DNA of 64,000 nt from Streptomyces sp. NBC_00286 (GCF_036173125.1 NZ_CP108054.1:248001-312000); one strand, 5' to 3'. Shown: positions 8,836 to 17,975, counted from the first letter of the stretch. Program-made: numbers and translations. The notes: a model not told the origin generated them from the sequence alone.

Positions 8836-8877
8836 CGCGGGCCCGTCGCCCCTGTCAGGGGAAGCGACGGGCCCGCG
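8836..8877 (-). terminator. Strong stem-loop terminator
   Basis: CGCGGGCCCGTCGC (8836-8849) pairs perfectly with GCGACGGGCCCGCG (8864-8877), a 14-bp stem. It lies just after the stop of the dikinase-like gene and should end the leftward Rieske/SDR/dikinase operon. Confidence 0.75.
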
Positions 8878-8882
8878 GCGGT

Positions 8883-10619
8883 TCAGATGACGAGCGCCGC
8901 CGGGACGCTGTCCACGGTGACCGTTCCCTTGTCGCCGTCGACCGTGATCACCATGCCGTCCCGCAGCCGTCGCGTACCGCCCTCGACGGAGATGACGGCC
9001 GGAATGCCGAGTTCGCGGCAGACCACGACGGCGTGGCTGTTGAGCGCGCCCACATCCACGACGGCGGCTCCGGCGACGAGGAACAGCGGGGTCCAGGCCG
9101 CGTCCGTGATCGGCGCCACCAGTACCTCGCCCGGCTCCAGCGCCTCGCAGGAGGCCGGGTCGGTGACGACGCGGACCTTTCCGGTGTACGTCCCCTGGCT
9201 GCCGGCCACTCCGCTGAGCACATCGCCCTCGATCGCGGCCTCGGTCCGCCCCTCGGCACGCCGCGGCCAGCTGTCGACCTCGGTCTCCGCGTCACCGGCG
9301 ACGAAGAACGGCGGCTCCAGCTCGTGCAGCCCGGCGTACTCCTCGAGGCGCTGCGCGATGACGGGGCCGAAGGACTCCGGGTCGGCGACATAGTCGTCGA
9401 GTTCGGTGTCCAGCAGCATCATCACGTCCTCCGGCCGGGCGAAGCGCCCCGCCTCGACGCCGCGGCGGCCGAGTTCACGTACCGTCATCCGGATCTCGTT
9501 GATGACGGTCACACAGTTCGCCTTGGTGCGCTCGCGGGCCGGGATCCACACCTGGGCGGCGTGCATTCCGGCGTCGAACATCGGCTGCACGTCCTCCGGG
9601 AGCAGGGCCCGGATCTCCGAGGCGAGCTGCTCGCGCCGCTCGGCCAGCCGGCGGTGACGTTCGGCGGGGGAGTCGTCGTCGGCGCTGTGCCGTACCCGGT
9701 CGACCAGGGCCAGCGCCTGGACGGGCGAGGCCTCCCAGGACAGCGCGTGGATGTCCCACTCGTTGGGCCCGCGGTCGCCGGAGGCGGCCAGGAACTCCTC
9801 GAAGGAGTCGCGGAACGCCTTCACGTCCCCGCTCGCCCCGTCGAGCGCCCGTTCCACGGCGGCCGGACCCTGGTCGAACAGCGCAGTCAGCTCGGCCGAG
9901 GCCACGACCTGACGGGACAGCGTCCACAGCCCGGTCGAGGGGGAGGCCGAATCGACATTACCGAGACCGCTGATGAGGTCCAGCATGGTTCCCGGACGGT
10001 CCACGCTCGCACACAGCGGGCCGAGGATCGCCGGTCCGACCGACGCGGGCAGCGAGGTCTCGACATGCCGTTGGAAGGTCGTCTCCACTTCGTCCAGCAA
10101 GGAGCGGGCGTACGCCACCAGCTCGACGTCGGACAGGGACGCCAGATCGGGTCGCTCGCGGCGGATCCGGCGCAGCCGCTCCTGGTCGGCGTCGCCCTGC
10201 GGGTAGTCGGCCTGGCCGAGCATCCGCTGGAGCGTCCCCCCGGCCTTGGCCGTCAGTTCCGGATCCTGGTCGTCGGGATGCGGCACGTACACCGGTGTGT
10301 CGGAGCGCTGGCCGACGAAGGCCGCGTCGATGTCGTCCGCGGTCTGCCCCATGCGGATGCCGAACAGCCGCAGGTGCGACAGGTTGAGGTAGAAGTAGCC
10401 GCCGAAGATTCCCACGAAGGGAGGCCGGTCGCCGGTGATCTCGTCCCCGCGGTAGATGCCGAACTCGACGAAGCCGCGGCGCCAGCCCTGCAGACCGCGC
10501 CCCCAGATCAGGGACCAGCCCAGCGGACTGGCCGGCTCCGGCAGGGTCTCGCCCGCGTTGGCCCGGGTGTAGTGGGGCAGTCGCTCGCTGCGCTGCCAGT
10601 CGGTGATCCAGTGCTTCAT
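8883..10619 (-). CDS. PEP-utilising (swivelling His domain) protein without ATP-grasp
   Basis: A 578-residue protein that resembles the middle and C-terminal parts of rifampin phosphotransferase / PEP synthase-like dikinases. It begins with a long substrate-domain-like region (LPHYTRANAGETLPEPASPL, then WGRGLQGW). It ends with the mobile phospho-histidine domain, APITDAAWTPLF...GALNSHAVVVCRELGIPAV, whose His is in SHAVVV. The ATP-grasp domain expected at the N-terminus is absent. ATG 10619 has GGGAG upstream; GTG 10655, overlapping the SDR stop, would add 12 residues. It may phosphorylate a substrate only with a partner that supplies the phosphoryl group. It is last in the operon with a Rieske oxygenase and SDR. 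Function is inferred, not established. Confidence 0.65.
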   Translation of the reverse strand: MKHWITDWQRSERLPHYTRANAGETLPEPASPLGWSLIWGRGLQGWRRGFVEFGIYRGDEITGDRPPFVGIFGGYFYLNLSHLRLFGIRMGQTADDIDAAFVGQRSDTPVYVPHPDDQDPELTAKAGGTLQRMLGQADYPQGDADQERLRRIRRERPDLASLSDVELVAYARSLLDEVETTFQRHVETSLPASVGPAILGPLCASVDRPGTMLDLISGLGNVDSASPSTGLWTLSRQVVASAELTALFDQGPAAVERALDGASGDVKAFRDSFEEFLAASGDRGPNEWDIHALSWEASPVQALALVDRVRHSADDDSPAERHRRLAERREQLASEIRALLPEDVQPMFDAGMHAAQVWIPARERTKANCVTVINEIRMTVRELGRRGVEAGRFARPEDVMMLLDTELDDYVADPESFGPVIAQRLEEYAGLHELEPPFFVAGDAETEVDSWPRRAEGRTEAAIEGDVLSGVAGSQGTYTGKVRVVTDPASCEALEPGEVLVAPITDAAWTPLFLVAGAAVVDVGALNSHAVVVCRELGIPAVISVEGGTRRLRDGMVITVDGDKGTVTVDSVPAALVI

Positions 10620-10651
10620 GGCGATGGGTCTCCCGCCGTCCGTTCCCTCGC

Positions 10652-11476
10652 TCACCACTGCGCCGTTCCGCCGTCGACGCTGATCAGCGTGCCCGTGATG
10701 CCCGCGCCCGCGTCGCTCGCGAGCAGTGAGGCGACGCCCGCGATCTGCTCCACGGTGGTGATCTTCTTGGTGGCGGCGTGCTCGGCGAAGCGGCCCAGCC
10801 ACTCCTCGTACGAGATGCCCTCGGCCTCGGCCGCAGCGGGGCCTGCGGCCCGCATCAGGTCGGTGTCGACGGCGCCGGGGCAGATGGCGTTGCAGGTGAT
10901 GCCCTGGGTGCCGTACTCGAAGGCCGTCGCCTTGGTCAGACCGTGGATGGCGTGCTTGTTGGTGATGTAGTGGCTGATCGCCGGCTTGTTGGCCTGCTTG
11001 CCTTCGACGGAGGAGATGTTGATGACGCGGCCCCAGCCGCCCGCGAGCATCTTCGGCAGGGCGCGGCGGGTGCCGTAGAAGTAGGCGTTGAGGTTCAGGT
11101 TGAGGGCGTTGTGCCAGGCCTCGTCGCTGAGCTCGTGGACGGGGGCGAAGCCCGAGGTGCCGCCGACGTTGTTGACCCAGATGTCGAGGCGGCCGAAGCG
11201 CTCCGCGGCGAAGTCCGCCAGCCCCTCGATGTCCTCCTGGCTGTTTGCGTCGCAGGGGTGGAAGACCGCCCGGTCCCCGGCGTCCATCTCCTCCAGGGCC
11301 TGCTTGCCCTTGAGCTCCGAACGGCCGCTGATCACGACCGTCGCGCCGTCGGCCAGAAAGGCCTCGGCGATGGCGCGGCCGATGCTGCGTGTGCTGCCCG
11401 TGATCACCGCGACACGTCCGTCGAGGCTGCCAGTAGCCACCATGCTGTTCTCCTGCGAGTTCTGAGAGTTCGTCAT
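10652..11476 (-). CDS. Short-chain dehydrogenase/reductase (SDR)
   Basis: A 274-residue classical SDR with a cofactor motif near TGSTRSIGRAIAEAF, the NNVGG motif, catalytic NISSVEG serine and YITNK (Tyr-x3-Lys). The C-terminus keeps the GTLISVDGGTAQW ending typical of the family. It should oxidise or reduce a hydroxyl/keto group with NAD(P)(H). The ATG at 11476 overlaps the Rieske gene stop (ATGA), so the two are translationally coupled; the longer frame inside the Rieske gene is rejected. It probably dehydrogenates the hydroxyl or diol formed by the oxygenase. Confidence 0.82.
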   Translation of the reverse strand: MTNSQNSQENSMVATGSLDGRVAVITGSTRSIGRAIAEAFLADGATVVISGRSELKGKQALEEMDAGDRAVFHPCDANSQEDIEGLADFAAERFGRLDIWVNNVGGTSGFAPVHELSDEAWHNALNLNLNAYFYGTRRALPKMLAGGWGRVINISSVEGKQANKPAISHYITNKHAIHGLTKATAFEYGTQGITCNAICPGAVDTDLMRAAGPAAAEAEGISYEEWLGRFAEHAATKKITTVEQIAGVASLLASDAGAGITGTLISVDGGTAQW

Positions 11477-12741
11477 CTGGACGCTTCGTCCAGGAGGCGG
11501 TGGATGGTGCGGTGGAAGTGCTGGAGTCCGGGCTCGTTGCGTCCGAAGACGAAGTCGGTCCCGGCGAGGGCCTTGAGTCCCCGCTGCACTCCGTAGGTGG
11601 TCGCGTAGTCCTCGTCGCGGACCACCTCGTAGAACCACTCGCCGAACTGGTCGGCGGCGTGCCGCTCCTCCTCGGTGACGGCCGGCTCGCGCAGCAGGAT
11701 GATCTGCTGGGTCACCGATTCGGTGGCCGTTCGGGGGATCACGATGGAGACGGCGATCTTGTTGCGCCAGGTGCCGGCGATGGCCAGGCCGGGGAAGAGC
11801 CAGTAGATGGCTCCGACCACGTCGCCGGGGTCACGCTTGTCCGGCGGCAGGTCCACCACGTCGGCGACGGGTCGCAGGGCGGCGCCGAGGCGCTGGTGGG
11901 GGCCCCAGGTGTCGTGGGCCATCATGTTGGAGAAGTTCGTCTCGAAGACCGTCTTCGTGTGCAGCGAGGCGAAGTGGTAGGTCTCCAGGTACCCGTCGAG
12001 GGTGACCTTCCAGTTGGGGCTGGTCAGCTCGCGGGTGCCGTAGTGGTGGCAGTCCGCGAAGCGGAGCCCCTCCAGCAGTGGCTGCAGATCGCCGAGCCAG
12101 GCGTCCAGGTCGTGCTCGGCGGAGGGGTCCAGTGATACGAAGACGATGCCGGCGCGCTCACCCACGGGGAGCTGTACGAGGCTGCGCTTCTCGCGCGGTA
12201 CGTCGCCGAAGGTCTTCTCGGCGTACACGCCGCGCAGCTCGCCCGAAAGGTCGTACGACCAGGCGTGGTAGGGGCAGGTGATGCGCTTCGCCACGCCGCA
12301 GCCCGGCTCGACGAGTTCGGCGCCACGGTGCCGGCAGGCGTTGATCATCGCGTGCACGACGCCTTTGCGGTCCCGGGTGATCAGGACCGGCATGCCGAGC
12401 ACGTCCAGCGCCTTGTAGGTGCCTGGTCCGGGGAGCTCGCACGACATGGCGAGGGGGAGCGGAACACTCCGGTGGACGGCGTCCATCTCCCGCAGCCAGC
12501 GGTCGGCGTCGAGGTAGTTGTCGACCGGTTCCGTCCACTGCTCCTCGACCTCATGGGTCGTGTTGTTGCGGTAGTGCTCGATGACGCGCTCGGCGAGCTC
12601 GGCCGCGTCCTGCCGCATGGCCGCGCTCGCGGCATCGGTGGCGTGGTTCTGGCCGATCCATGAGTGGTATTCCGGGGCGGGCGGCGGCAGGGGACGCTCG
12701 TCGCCTGCCGCCCGGGTCTCCGGTGAATTGATCTGGACCAC
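11473..12741 (-). CDS. Second Rieske non-heme iron oxygenase, alpha subunit
   Basis: A 422-residue oxygenase with Rieske ligands CRHRGAEL and CPYHAWSYD, and an iron site in GYLETYHFASLHTKT (two His). It is only distantly similar to the oxygenase at 5458, so the two probably act on different intermediates. The start is placed at GTG 12741 after a GGGAGG/GAGGA run; the frame stays open to 12816. No ferredoxin or reductase gene is adjacent, so it may share the ferredoxin of the 5458 operon. First gene of a three-gene leftward operon. Confidence 0.8.
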   Translation of the reverse strand: MVQINSPETRAAGDERPLPPPAPEYHSWIGQNHATDAASAAMRQDAAELAERVIEHYRNNTTHEVEEQWTEPVDNYLDADRWLREMDAVHRSVPLPLAMSCELPGPGTYKALDVLGMPVLITRDRKGVVHAMINACRHRGAELVEPGCGVAKRITCPYHAWSYDLSGELRGVYAEKTFGDVPREKRSLVQLPVGERAGIVFVSLDPSAEHDLDAWLGDLQPLLEGLRFADCHHYGTRELTSPNWKVTLDGYLETYHFASLHTKTVFETNFSNMMAHDTWGPHQRLGAALRPVADVVDLPPDKRDPGDVVGAIYWLFPGLAIAGTWRNKIAVSIVIPRTATESVTQQIILLREPAVTEEERHAADQFGEWFYEVVRDEDYATTYGVQRGLKALAGTDFVFGRNEPGLQHFHRTIHRLLDEASR

Positions 12742-12808
12742 GATGTCCTCAATCCTCCCAGCCGCGAGCTGGTGAAGGGTTCTGGTGCTACAGCTCCGCT
12801 GCGATCGC

Positions 12809-12833
12809 CACAACAACAGGAGTTAGTGTTGTG
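12809..12833. promoter_or_regulatory. Inverted repeat, candidate operator
   Basis: CACAAC and GTTGTG form perfect 6-bp arms separated by 13 bases, upstream of the second Rieske gene and in the gap between divergent transcription units. It fits a dimeric repressor site (TetR or similar), but no factor is assigned. Confidence 0.35.
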
Positions 12834-12986
12834 TGTCAATAGAAAGTGCCGAAGTCGGCTGCACGACATTCCGCAGGTCATCTTCGCTATCCGCTGCGAG
12901 GGTAACCCTGGCCCGACTGGATCTTTCTAGGGATCGGCTCCAGCTGCGGGAGTGCGGTGGGTAATGGCCCGACGGAAGGTGGTCCG

Positions 12987-13523
12987 GTGACCCATGACGC
13001 GCCCGATCCGGCCAGGGCCGCCCTGAGGGCGGCGATGACTCAACCCTTCGAGGCCGGCGTCGTGGTGCGCGACCTGGAACTGATGGAGCGCTTCTATCGT
13101 GAGGCGCTCGGCTGCGTCCCGGTGCACCGGTCGCACATCCCGCAGTCGATCGGTGGCCCCGCCGGGCTGGGCGGACCGCTTCTGGTCGTATGGCTTCAGG
13201 TGCCCGTCGGGGCGGCGCCCGGGACGTCCTCCGGCGGGCGGATCAAGCTGGTGCAGCCTCGGGTGAGTGCCGCACCCGTCCCCGCCCCGCCGGCCGTGCC
13301 GCTGACCGCACGCCGCGGCTTGTCCTATCTCACGTTCCACCTGGAGGACATCGCGCCGGTCGTCGCCGCACTGCCGGCTGCCGGTGCCCGCCCGCTGTCG
13401 TCCCCGGTCGTCGTCCGGGCACGGGGGCGGCGGATCAGCTTCTGGGCGGACCCGGAAGGCAACACGGTGGAGTTGGTCGACGGCCGGGGCGACGATCCGG
13501 GGCCGGATCGGACAGAGGCGTAG
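12987..13523 (+). CDS. VOC (glyoxalase/dioxygenase-fold) protein
   Basis: A 178-residue single-chain vicinal-oxygen-chelate protein with two beta-alpha-beta units: VVVRDLELMERFYREALG at the start and ISFWADPEGNTVELVDG at the end, the latter holding the usual metal Glu. Members are epimerases (such as methylmalonyl-CoA epimerase), glyoxalases or extradiol-type enzymes. GTG 12987 follows a GGAAGGTGG site; GTG 12957 is an alternative. It is the first rightward gene before the 2-oxoacid dehydrogenase operon. The exact reaction cannot be read. Confidence 0.72.
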   Translation: MTHDAPDPARAALRAAMTQPFEAGVVVRDLELMERFYREALGCVPVHRSHIPQSIGGPAGLGGPLLVVWLQVPVGAAPGTSSGGRIKLVQPRVSAAPVPAPPAVPLTARRGLSYLTFHLEDIAPVVAALPAAGARPLSSPVVVRARGRRISFWADPEGNTVELVDGRGDDPGPDRTEA

Positions 13524-13540
13524 TAATTAGAGAGCCTGTT

Positions 13541-13567
13541 CAGTAAGGTGCCCACTGCTACTTACTG
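13541..13567. promoter_or_regulatory. Inverted repeat before the 2-oxoacid dehydrogenase operon
   Basis: CAGTAAG (13541-13547) and CTTACTG (13561-13567) are perfect 7-bp arms with a 13-base spacer. They lie about 70 bases before the E1 alpha start and 18 bases after the VOC stop. A regulator site is more likely than a terminator because no T-run or GC stem is present. CTGTTCAG just upstream resembles the half-sites of TetR regulators, two of which are encoded nearby. Confidence 0.4.
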
Positions 13568-13635
13568 TAGACCGGCACAACAAAGTCCGAATGCGTGGCA
13601 CACCGGCACACCTCCCTCGGGCGAAGGGGCGGACG

Positions 13636-14691
13636 ATGGCTCAACGGGCCTCAAGCACATCAAGCGCATCAAGCACAGCCAGGCCATCAAGGGCCCGGAA
13701 GAAGTCGGCCGATCCGGCCGCGAACCAGGCATCCGCGCAGGTCGTCAGGGACCTGCACGAGCGCATGGTGCGCATCCGGCTGTTCGAGACCGAGGCGGGC
13801 AAGCTCATGGAAGCCGGCAAGCTGCCGGGCTTCCTCCACCTGTACGTCGGCCAGGAAGCCGTGGCCGCGGGCGTGATGGCGGCACTGCGCGACGACGACC
13901 AGATCACCTCCACCCACCGCGGACACGGGCACGCCGTGGCCAAGGGCGTCAGCTTCCGGCACATGTACGCCGAGCTGTACGGCCGGGTCACCGGAGCCTG
14001 CCTCGGACGCGGCGGCAGCATGCACATCAACGACCTCACCCTCGGCATGCTCGGCGCCAACGGCATCGTCGGCGCGGGCATCCCGATCGCCGTCGGCGCC
14101 GCCTTCGCCGCCCACTACAAGGGCGAGGACAGCATCGCCGTCTCCTTCTTCGGCGACGGCGCGACCAACATCGGCACCTTCCACGAGGCCGCCAACATGG
14201 CCGCCGTACTGCGCCTGCCGGTGCTGTTCATCTGCGAGAACAACGGCTACGCCGAGTTCACCCCCCAGTCGAAGCACATGCTGATCACAGACGTCGCCGA
14301 CCGGGCGGCGGCTTACGGCATGCCCAGCGTGATCGTCGACGGCATGGACGCGGCCGCCGTCCACCAGGCCGCCGCCGAGGCCGTCGCACGCGCCCGGGCA
14401 GGCGAGGGTCCGATGATGATCGAGGCCAAGACCTACCGCTTCTACGACCATCAGGGCGTCAAGGGACTGCGCCACCCCTACCGCTCGGACGAGGAGGTCG
14501 CCGAGTGGAAGGCCCGCGACCCGATCGACCTGCTGGAAGCCCGCGCCCTCGCCGACGGCACCGCCACCCGCGCGGAGCTGGACGACACCTGGCAGCGCAC
14601 CCGGGACGACATCGCCGACGCCATCGCGTACGCCGAGGCCAGCCCGCTGCCCGACACCGCCGACCTGCTCCTCAACGTCTACTCGGGGTGA
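13636..14691 (+). CDS. 2-oxoacid dehydrogenase E1, alpha subunit
   Basis: A 351-residue thiamine-diphosphate-dependent dehydrogenase subunit like acetoin, pyruvate or branched-chain E1 alpha. The ThDP motif GDGATNIG...ENN spans about residues 173-203, and HRGHGHAVAKG and GRGGSMH match the family. The extended N-terminus (about 30 residues) is Ser/Ala/Lys-rich. The ATG has a GAAGGGG site upstream. With the next two genes it should form a complex that decarboxylates a 2-oxoacid (or cleaves acetoin) and makes an acyl-CoA. In this setting it could process an end product of the catabolic route. Confidence 0.85.
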   Translation: MAQRASSTSSASSTARPSRARKKSADPAANQASAQVVRDLHERMVRIRLFETEAGKLMEAGKLPGFLHLYVGQEAVAAGVMAALRDDDQITSTHRGHGHAVAKGVSFRHMYAELYGRVTGACLGRGGSMHINDLTLGMLGANGIVGAGIPIAVGAAFAAHYKGEDSIAVSFFGDGATNIGTFHEAANMAAVLRLPVLFICENNGYAEFTPQSKHMLITDVADRAAAYGMPSVIVDGMDAAAVHQAAAEAVARARAGEGPMMIEAKTYRFYDHQGVKGLRHPYRSDEEVAEWKARDPIDLLEARALADGTATRAELDDTWQRTRDDIADAIAYAEASPLPDTADLLLNVYSG

Positions 14692-14696
14692 CCGCC

Positions 14697-15722
14697 ATGA
14701 CCACCATCACCGAAGCACCCGCCGTCGCCCCGGACGCCACGGCCCGCGAACTGACCTACGTCAAGGCCTTCAACGAAGGACTCGCACAGGCCATGCGCGA
14801 GGACGAGAACGTCTTCGTCGCCGGCGAGGACGTGGCCGGATACGGCGGCGTGTTCCGCATGTTCGACAACCTCCTCGATGAGTTCGGCCCACGCCGCATG
14901 ATCGACACCCCGATCTCCGAGGCCGCCCTGGTCGGCCTCGGCGTGGGCGCCGCGGCCCGGGGTCTGCGCCCCGTCGTCGACCTGATGTTCATGGACTTCA
15001 TCGGCGTCTGCCTGGACCAGATCGTCAACCAGGCCGCCAAGATGAAGTACATGTTCGGCGGCGCCCTCTCGGTGCCGCTCACCATCACGACCGCCTCCGG
15101 CGCGGGCCTCGGTGCCGCAGCCCAGCACAGCCAGAGCCTGGAGGCCTGGCTCGCGCATGTGCCCGGCCTCAAGGTCGTCATGCCGTGCGACGCGTACACC
15201 GCCAAGGGCCTGACCGTCTCGGCGATCCGGGACGACAACCCGGTCGTCGTCATGCTCAACAAGGTCCTGCTGGGCAGCAAGAGCCAGGTGCCCGAGCCGA
15301 TCTACGGCATCCCGCTCGGCCAGGCCCACACCGCGCGCCAGGGCTCCGACGTCACCGTCATCGCGCTGGGCCGCATGGTGGGCGAGGCCCTCGCCGCGGC
15401 CGACGAACTCGCCGCCGAGGGCGTCGAGATCGAGGTGATCGACCCCCGCACCGTCCAGCCCCTGGACACCGAGACCATGATCGCCTCCGTACGCCGCACC
15501 AACCGGGTCCTCGTCGTGCACGAAGCCGTCACCTTCGGCGGGCTCGGCGGGGAGATCGCCGCCCAGATCCAGGACGCGGCCTTCGACTACCTGGACGCAC
15601 CGGTCCTGCGCATCGGCGCCCCCTTCTCCCCCGTGCCCTTCTCCCCCGTTCTGGAGAAGGCGTACGTCCCCGATGGCGCCCGCATCGCACAAGGGTGCCG
15701 CCGTCTCCTCGAAAGGTCGTGA
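14697..15722 (+). CDS. 2-oxoacid dehydrogenase E1, beta subunit
   Basis: A 341-residue transketolase-like subunit that pairs with E1 alpha. It shows FVAGEDVAGYGGVFR, DTPISEAALVGLGVGAA and the C-terminal EAVTFGGLGGEI region expected for AcoB/PdhB-type proteins. ATG 14697 is preferred; GTG 14688, which overlaps the E1 alpha stop as GTGA, would add three residues. It is directly followed by E2 with a 4-base gap. Confidence 0.86.
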   Translation: MTTITEAPAVAPDATARELTYVKAFNEGLAQAMREDENVFVAGEDVAGYGGVFRMFDNLLDEFGPRRMIDTPISEAALVGLGVGAAARGLRPVVDLMFMDFIGVCLDQIVNQAAKMKYMFGGALSVPLTITTASGAGLGAAAQHSQSLEAWLAHVPGLKVVMPCDAYTAKGLTVSAIRDDNPVVVMLNKVLLGSKSQVPEPIYGIPLGQAHTARQGSDVTVIALGRMVGEALAAADELAAEGVEIEVIDPRTVQPLDTETMIASVRRTNRVLVVHEAVTFGGLGGEIAAQIQDAAFDYLDAPVLRIGAPFSPVPFSPVLEKAYVPDGARIAQGCRRLLERS

Positions 15723-15726
15723 CGAA

Positions 15727-17334
15727 GTGGCGGTCGAGGTTCTGCTGCCGAAGATCGGCCTGACCATGCAGGAAGGCACGATCGACGAGTGGCTCGTTCC
15801 CACCGGAACGGCCGTCTCGGAGGGCGAGGCCCTGCTGCGGCTGGCCACCGACAAGGTCGACGTGGACGTCGAGGCGGAGGCCGGTGGACTGTTCCACCCT
15901 GTGGTTCCGGTCGGGGCGACCGTCCCGGCGGGGGCGCTCATCGGCTGGCTGCTGGCCGAAGGAGAGCAGCCGCCGGAGCCGGGGGGTACGCCGATGGCTT
16001 CCGGATCCGGGTCCAGTGGTACGGCCGCCCAGTCCGTGGCCGTGGGCGCTGTCTCCGCGGCGTCGGCATTCGATGGCGGCGGGACTTCCGTGGCCCCAGC
16101 AATCAACGGCACCGGAGCGGTCGCGTCACCGTCCGGTCATGCCGGCAATGGCTCGGCGGCGTTGGGATTCGATGCCGACAGGGCTTCCGTGGCCCCGGCA
16201 CTCAATGGCAACGGCGCAACACCCTCCGGTCACGGCGGCCATGGCTCCGCGGCGCCATCCCTCAACAGCAGCACGGCCTCCGTCGGTCACGGAGGTCGAC
16301 TCCTCGCCTCGCCGAACGCCCGGCGCGTGGCGGCCGAGGCCGGCGTGGACATCACCGCCGTACGCGGCACCGGGCCCGGAGGCCGGATCGTCTCCGAGGA
16401 TGTGGAGGACTTTCTCGCCGCCGCTGCCGCCGCGCCGGTGGCACAGGTGCCGTCCGCCGCTGCCCTGCACGGCGACGCGGTCACCCCTGTCTCGCCCCTG
16501 GTCCGCCGGCTGGCGAAGGAGCGCGGCATCGATCTGTCAGGGGTGAACGGCACCGGTCCGGGCGGCAAGATCCGCAGGTCAGACCTCGACGCCGTGACCC
16601 CGACGCCCGCACCGGCGCCCGTACGTCCGAAGGCGGTGCCCCAACCGGGGGACGTCCTCCCCCTCACCGGAATGCGCGGCACCATCGCCCGCCGGATGCA
16701 TGCCAGCCTCCAGGAGATGGCCCAGCTGACGCACGGTTACGAGGTGCGGATGGACGCCGTCGTGTCCTTGCGGGCCCGGCTCAAGGAGGAATGGGCCGAC
16801 AGCGACTTGCCCGTCCCCAGCCTCAACGACTTCCTGCTCAAGGCCGCCGCACTGGCCCTACGCGAACACCCGCTGCTCAACGCGACGGTGCGGGACGACG
16901 GCATCCATCTGCTCGGCGACATCCACCTCGGCTTCGCGGTGGCCGTGCCGGGCGGCCTGATGGTCCCCGTGATCGAGGACGCGGTGGAGTTGCCCCTGCC
17001 CGAGATCGCCCGCCGGTCGAGAACCCTGGCCGAGGCCGCGCGTGAGGGGCGGATCTCGCCGACCCAGTTGGAAGGCGCCACCTTCACCGTCACCTCGCTG
17101 GGCGGATACGGCGTCGACTTCTTCACCCCCGTGGTCAACCCCGGCAATGTCGCCATCCTCGGCGTGGGCAGGCTCAGGGACGGTGTCGAGTGGGTGGACG
17201 ACCGGCCGCTGCGGACACAGGTTCTCACCCTGAGCCTCACCTTCGACCACCGTGCCGTCGACGGGGCACCGGCGGCCGAGTATCTGCGCACGGTCGGTGA
17301 GTTGCTGCGCAAGCCGCTCCGGCTGCTGGTCTGA
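15727..17334 (+). CDS. 2-oxoacid dehydrogenase E2 with two E3-binding-like domains
   Basis: A 535-residue dihydrolipoyl acyltransferase. A single lipoyl domain has the modified lysine in TDKVDVD (about Lys43). A long Ala/Gly/Ser linker (about 100-190) contains imperfect 33-residue repeats (SVAPAINGTG / SVAPALNGNG). Two peripheral-subunit-binding-like domains follow: ASPNARRVAAEAG...GTGPGGRI (about 194-230) and VSPLVRRLAKERG...GTGPGGKI (about 255-290). The catalytic domain (about 311-535) has DHRAVDG. Most E2 proteins have one such binding domain. No E3 (lipoamide dehydrogenase) gene is present, so a housekeeping E3 is presumably used. GTG 15727 is chosen after GAAAGG. Confidence 0.83.
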   Translation: MAVEVLLPKIGLTMQEGTIDEWLVPTGTAVSEGEALLRLATDKVDVDVEAEAGGLFHPVVPVGATVPAGALIGWLLAEGEQPPEPGGTPMASGSGSSGTAAQSVAVGAVSAASAFDGGGTSVAPAINGTGAVASPSGHAGNGSAALGFDADRASVAPALNGNGATPSGHGGHGSAAPSLNSSTASVGHGGRLLASPNARRVAAEAGVDITAVRGTGPGGRIVSEDVEDFLAAAAAAPVAQVPSAAALHGDAVTPVSPLVRRLAKERGIDLSGVNGTGPGGKIRRSDLDAVTPTPAPAPVRPKAVPQPGDVLPLTGMRGTIARRMHASLQEMAQLTHGYEVRMDAVVSLRARLKEEWADSDLPVPSLNDFLLKAAALALREHPLLNATVRDDGIHLLGDIHLGFAVAVPGGLMVPVIEDAVELPLPEIARRSRTLAEAAREGRISPTQLEGATFTVTSLGGYGVDFFTPVVNPGNVAILGVGRLRDGVEWVDDRPLRTQVLTLSLTFDHRAVDGAPAAEYLRTVGELLRKPLRLLV

Positions 17335-17363
17335 TCCTGGGCGGAGAGCGGATCCTGGTTGGG

Positions 17364-17975
17364 CTACTCGGCCGCCGCCGGGTCGGCGATCCGCTCGGCG
17401 AGGCGGCCGACCTCGCGGACGAACGAGCGGTGTCCGAGCGAGCGGTAGACGTCGTCCCCGCGTACCTGCGAGATCGCCGAGGTCTCCAGCAGCGACAACA
17501 GGCCCAGGGCGATGACGGCGGCCTCGGCATCGGACACCGACTCCCGGGCCTTGCGGGTCAGCCGTACCAGTTCCTCCAGCAACTGCGTCCGGCTCTCGTG
17601 GCGCAGCGCCTCCGCCTCCTGGCTCATGCCGGCCGAGGACGTGAAGAAGACGGTGGCGGCGGAACGGTGTTCGCCCAGCCAGGCCACCAGAGCGGTGACG
17701 GTCGGTCCGACGGGCGAGCCGGGCGTGTGGGCCTCCGTGAGCGCGTGCAGCTCTTCGCGCAGCGCGGTGGCGAACACCCGCATCCCCTCCACCAGCACCT
17801 TGTCCTTGGAGGAGAAGTGGTAGTAGACCGCTGCCGAGGTCATCTCCGCACGAGCGGCGATGTCGGCAACCGTCACCTCGTCCGGCGACTGGGTGGCGAA
17901 CAGCTCCGTGGCCGCTTCGATCACCCACTGCTTGCGCGAAGGACGGTGCGCGGCGCGGGCTCCGGATGTCGTCAT
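17364..17975 (-). CDS. TetR-family regulator
   Basis: A 203-residue TetR/AcrR-type regulator with the DNA-binding helices at VTVADIAARAEMTSAAVYYHFSSKD. The remaining helical part should bind a ligand and dimerise. It converges on the E2 gene (29 bases apart) and is divergent from the next TetR gene. It probably controls part of the surrounding catabolic genes; an acyl-CoA ligand would be typical for such regulators but is not shown by the sequence. Confidence 0.82.
   Translation of the reverse strand: MTTSGARAAHRPSRKQWVIEAATELFATQSPDEVTVADIAARAEMTSAAVYYHFSSKDKVLVEGMRVFATALREELHALTEAHTPGSPVGPTVTALVAWLGEHRSAATVFFTSSAGMSQEAEALRHESRTQLLEELVRLTRKARESVSDAEAAVIALGLLSLLETSAISQVRGDDVYRSLGHRSFVREVGRLAERIADPAAAE

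Noticed and set aside
13548..14696. Very long upstream extension of the E1 beta frame
   Set aside because: It is the shadow frame of E1 alpha; E1 beta homology starts only after 14697.
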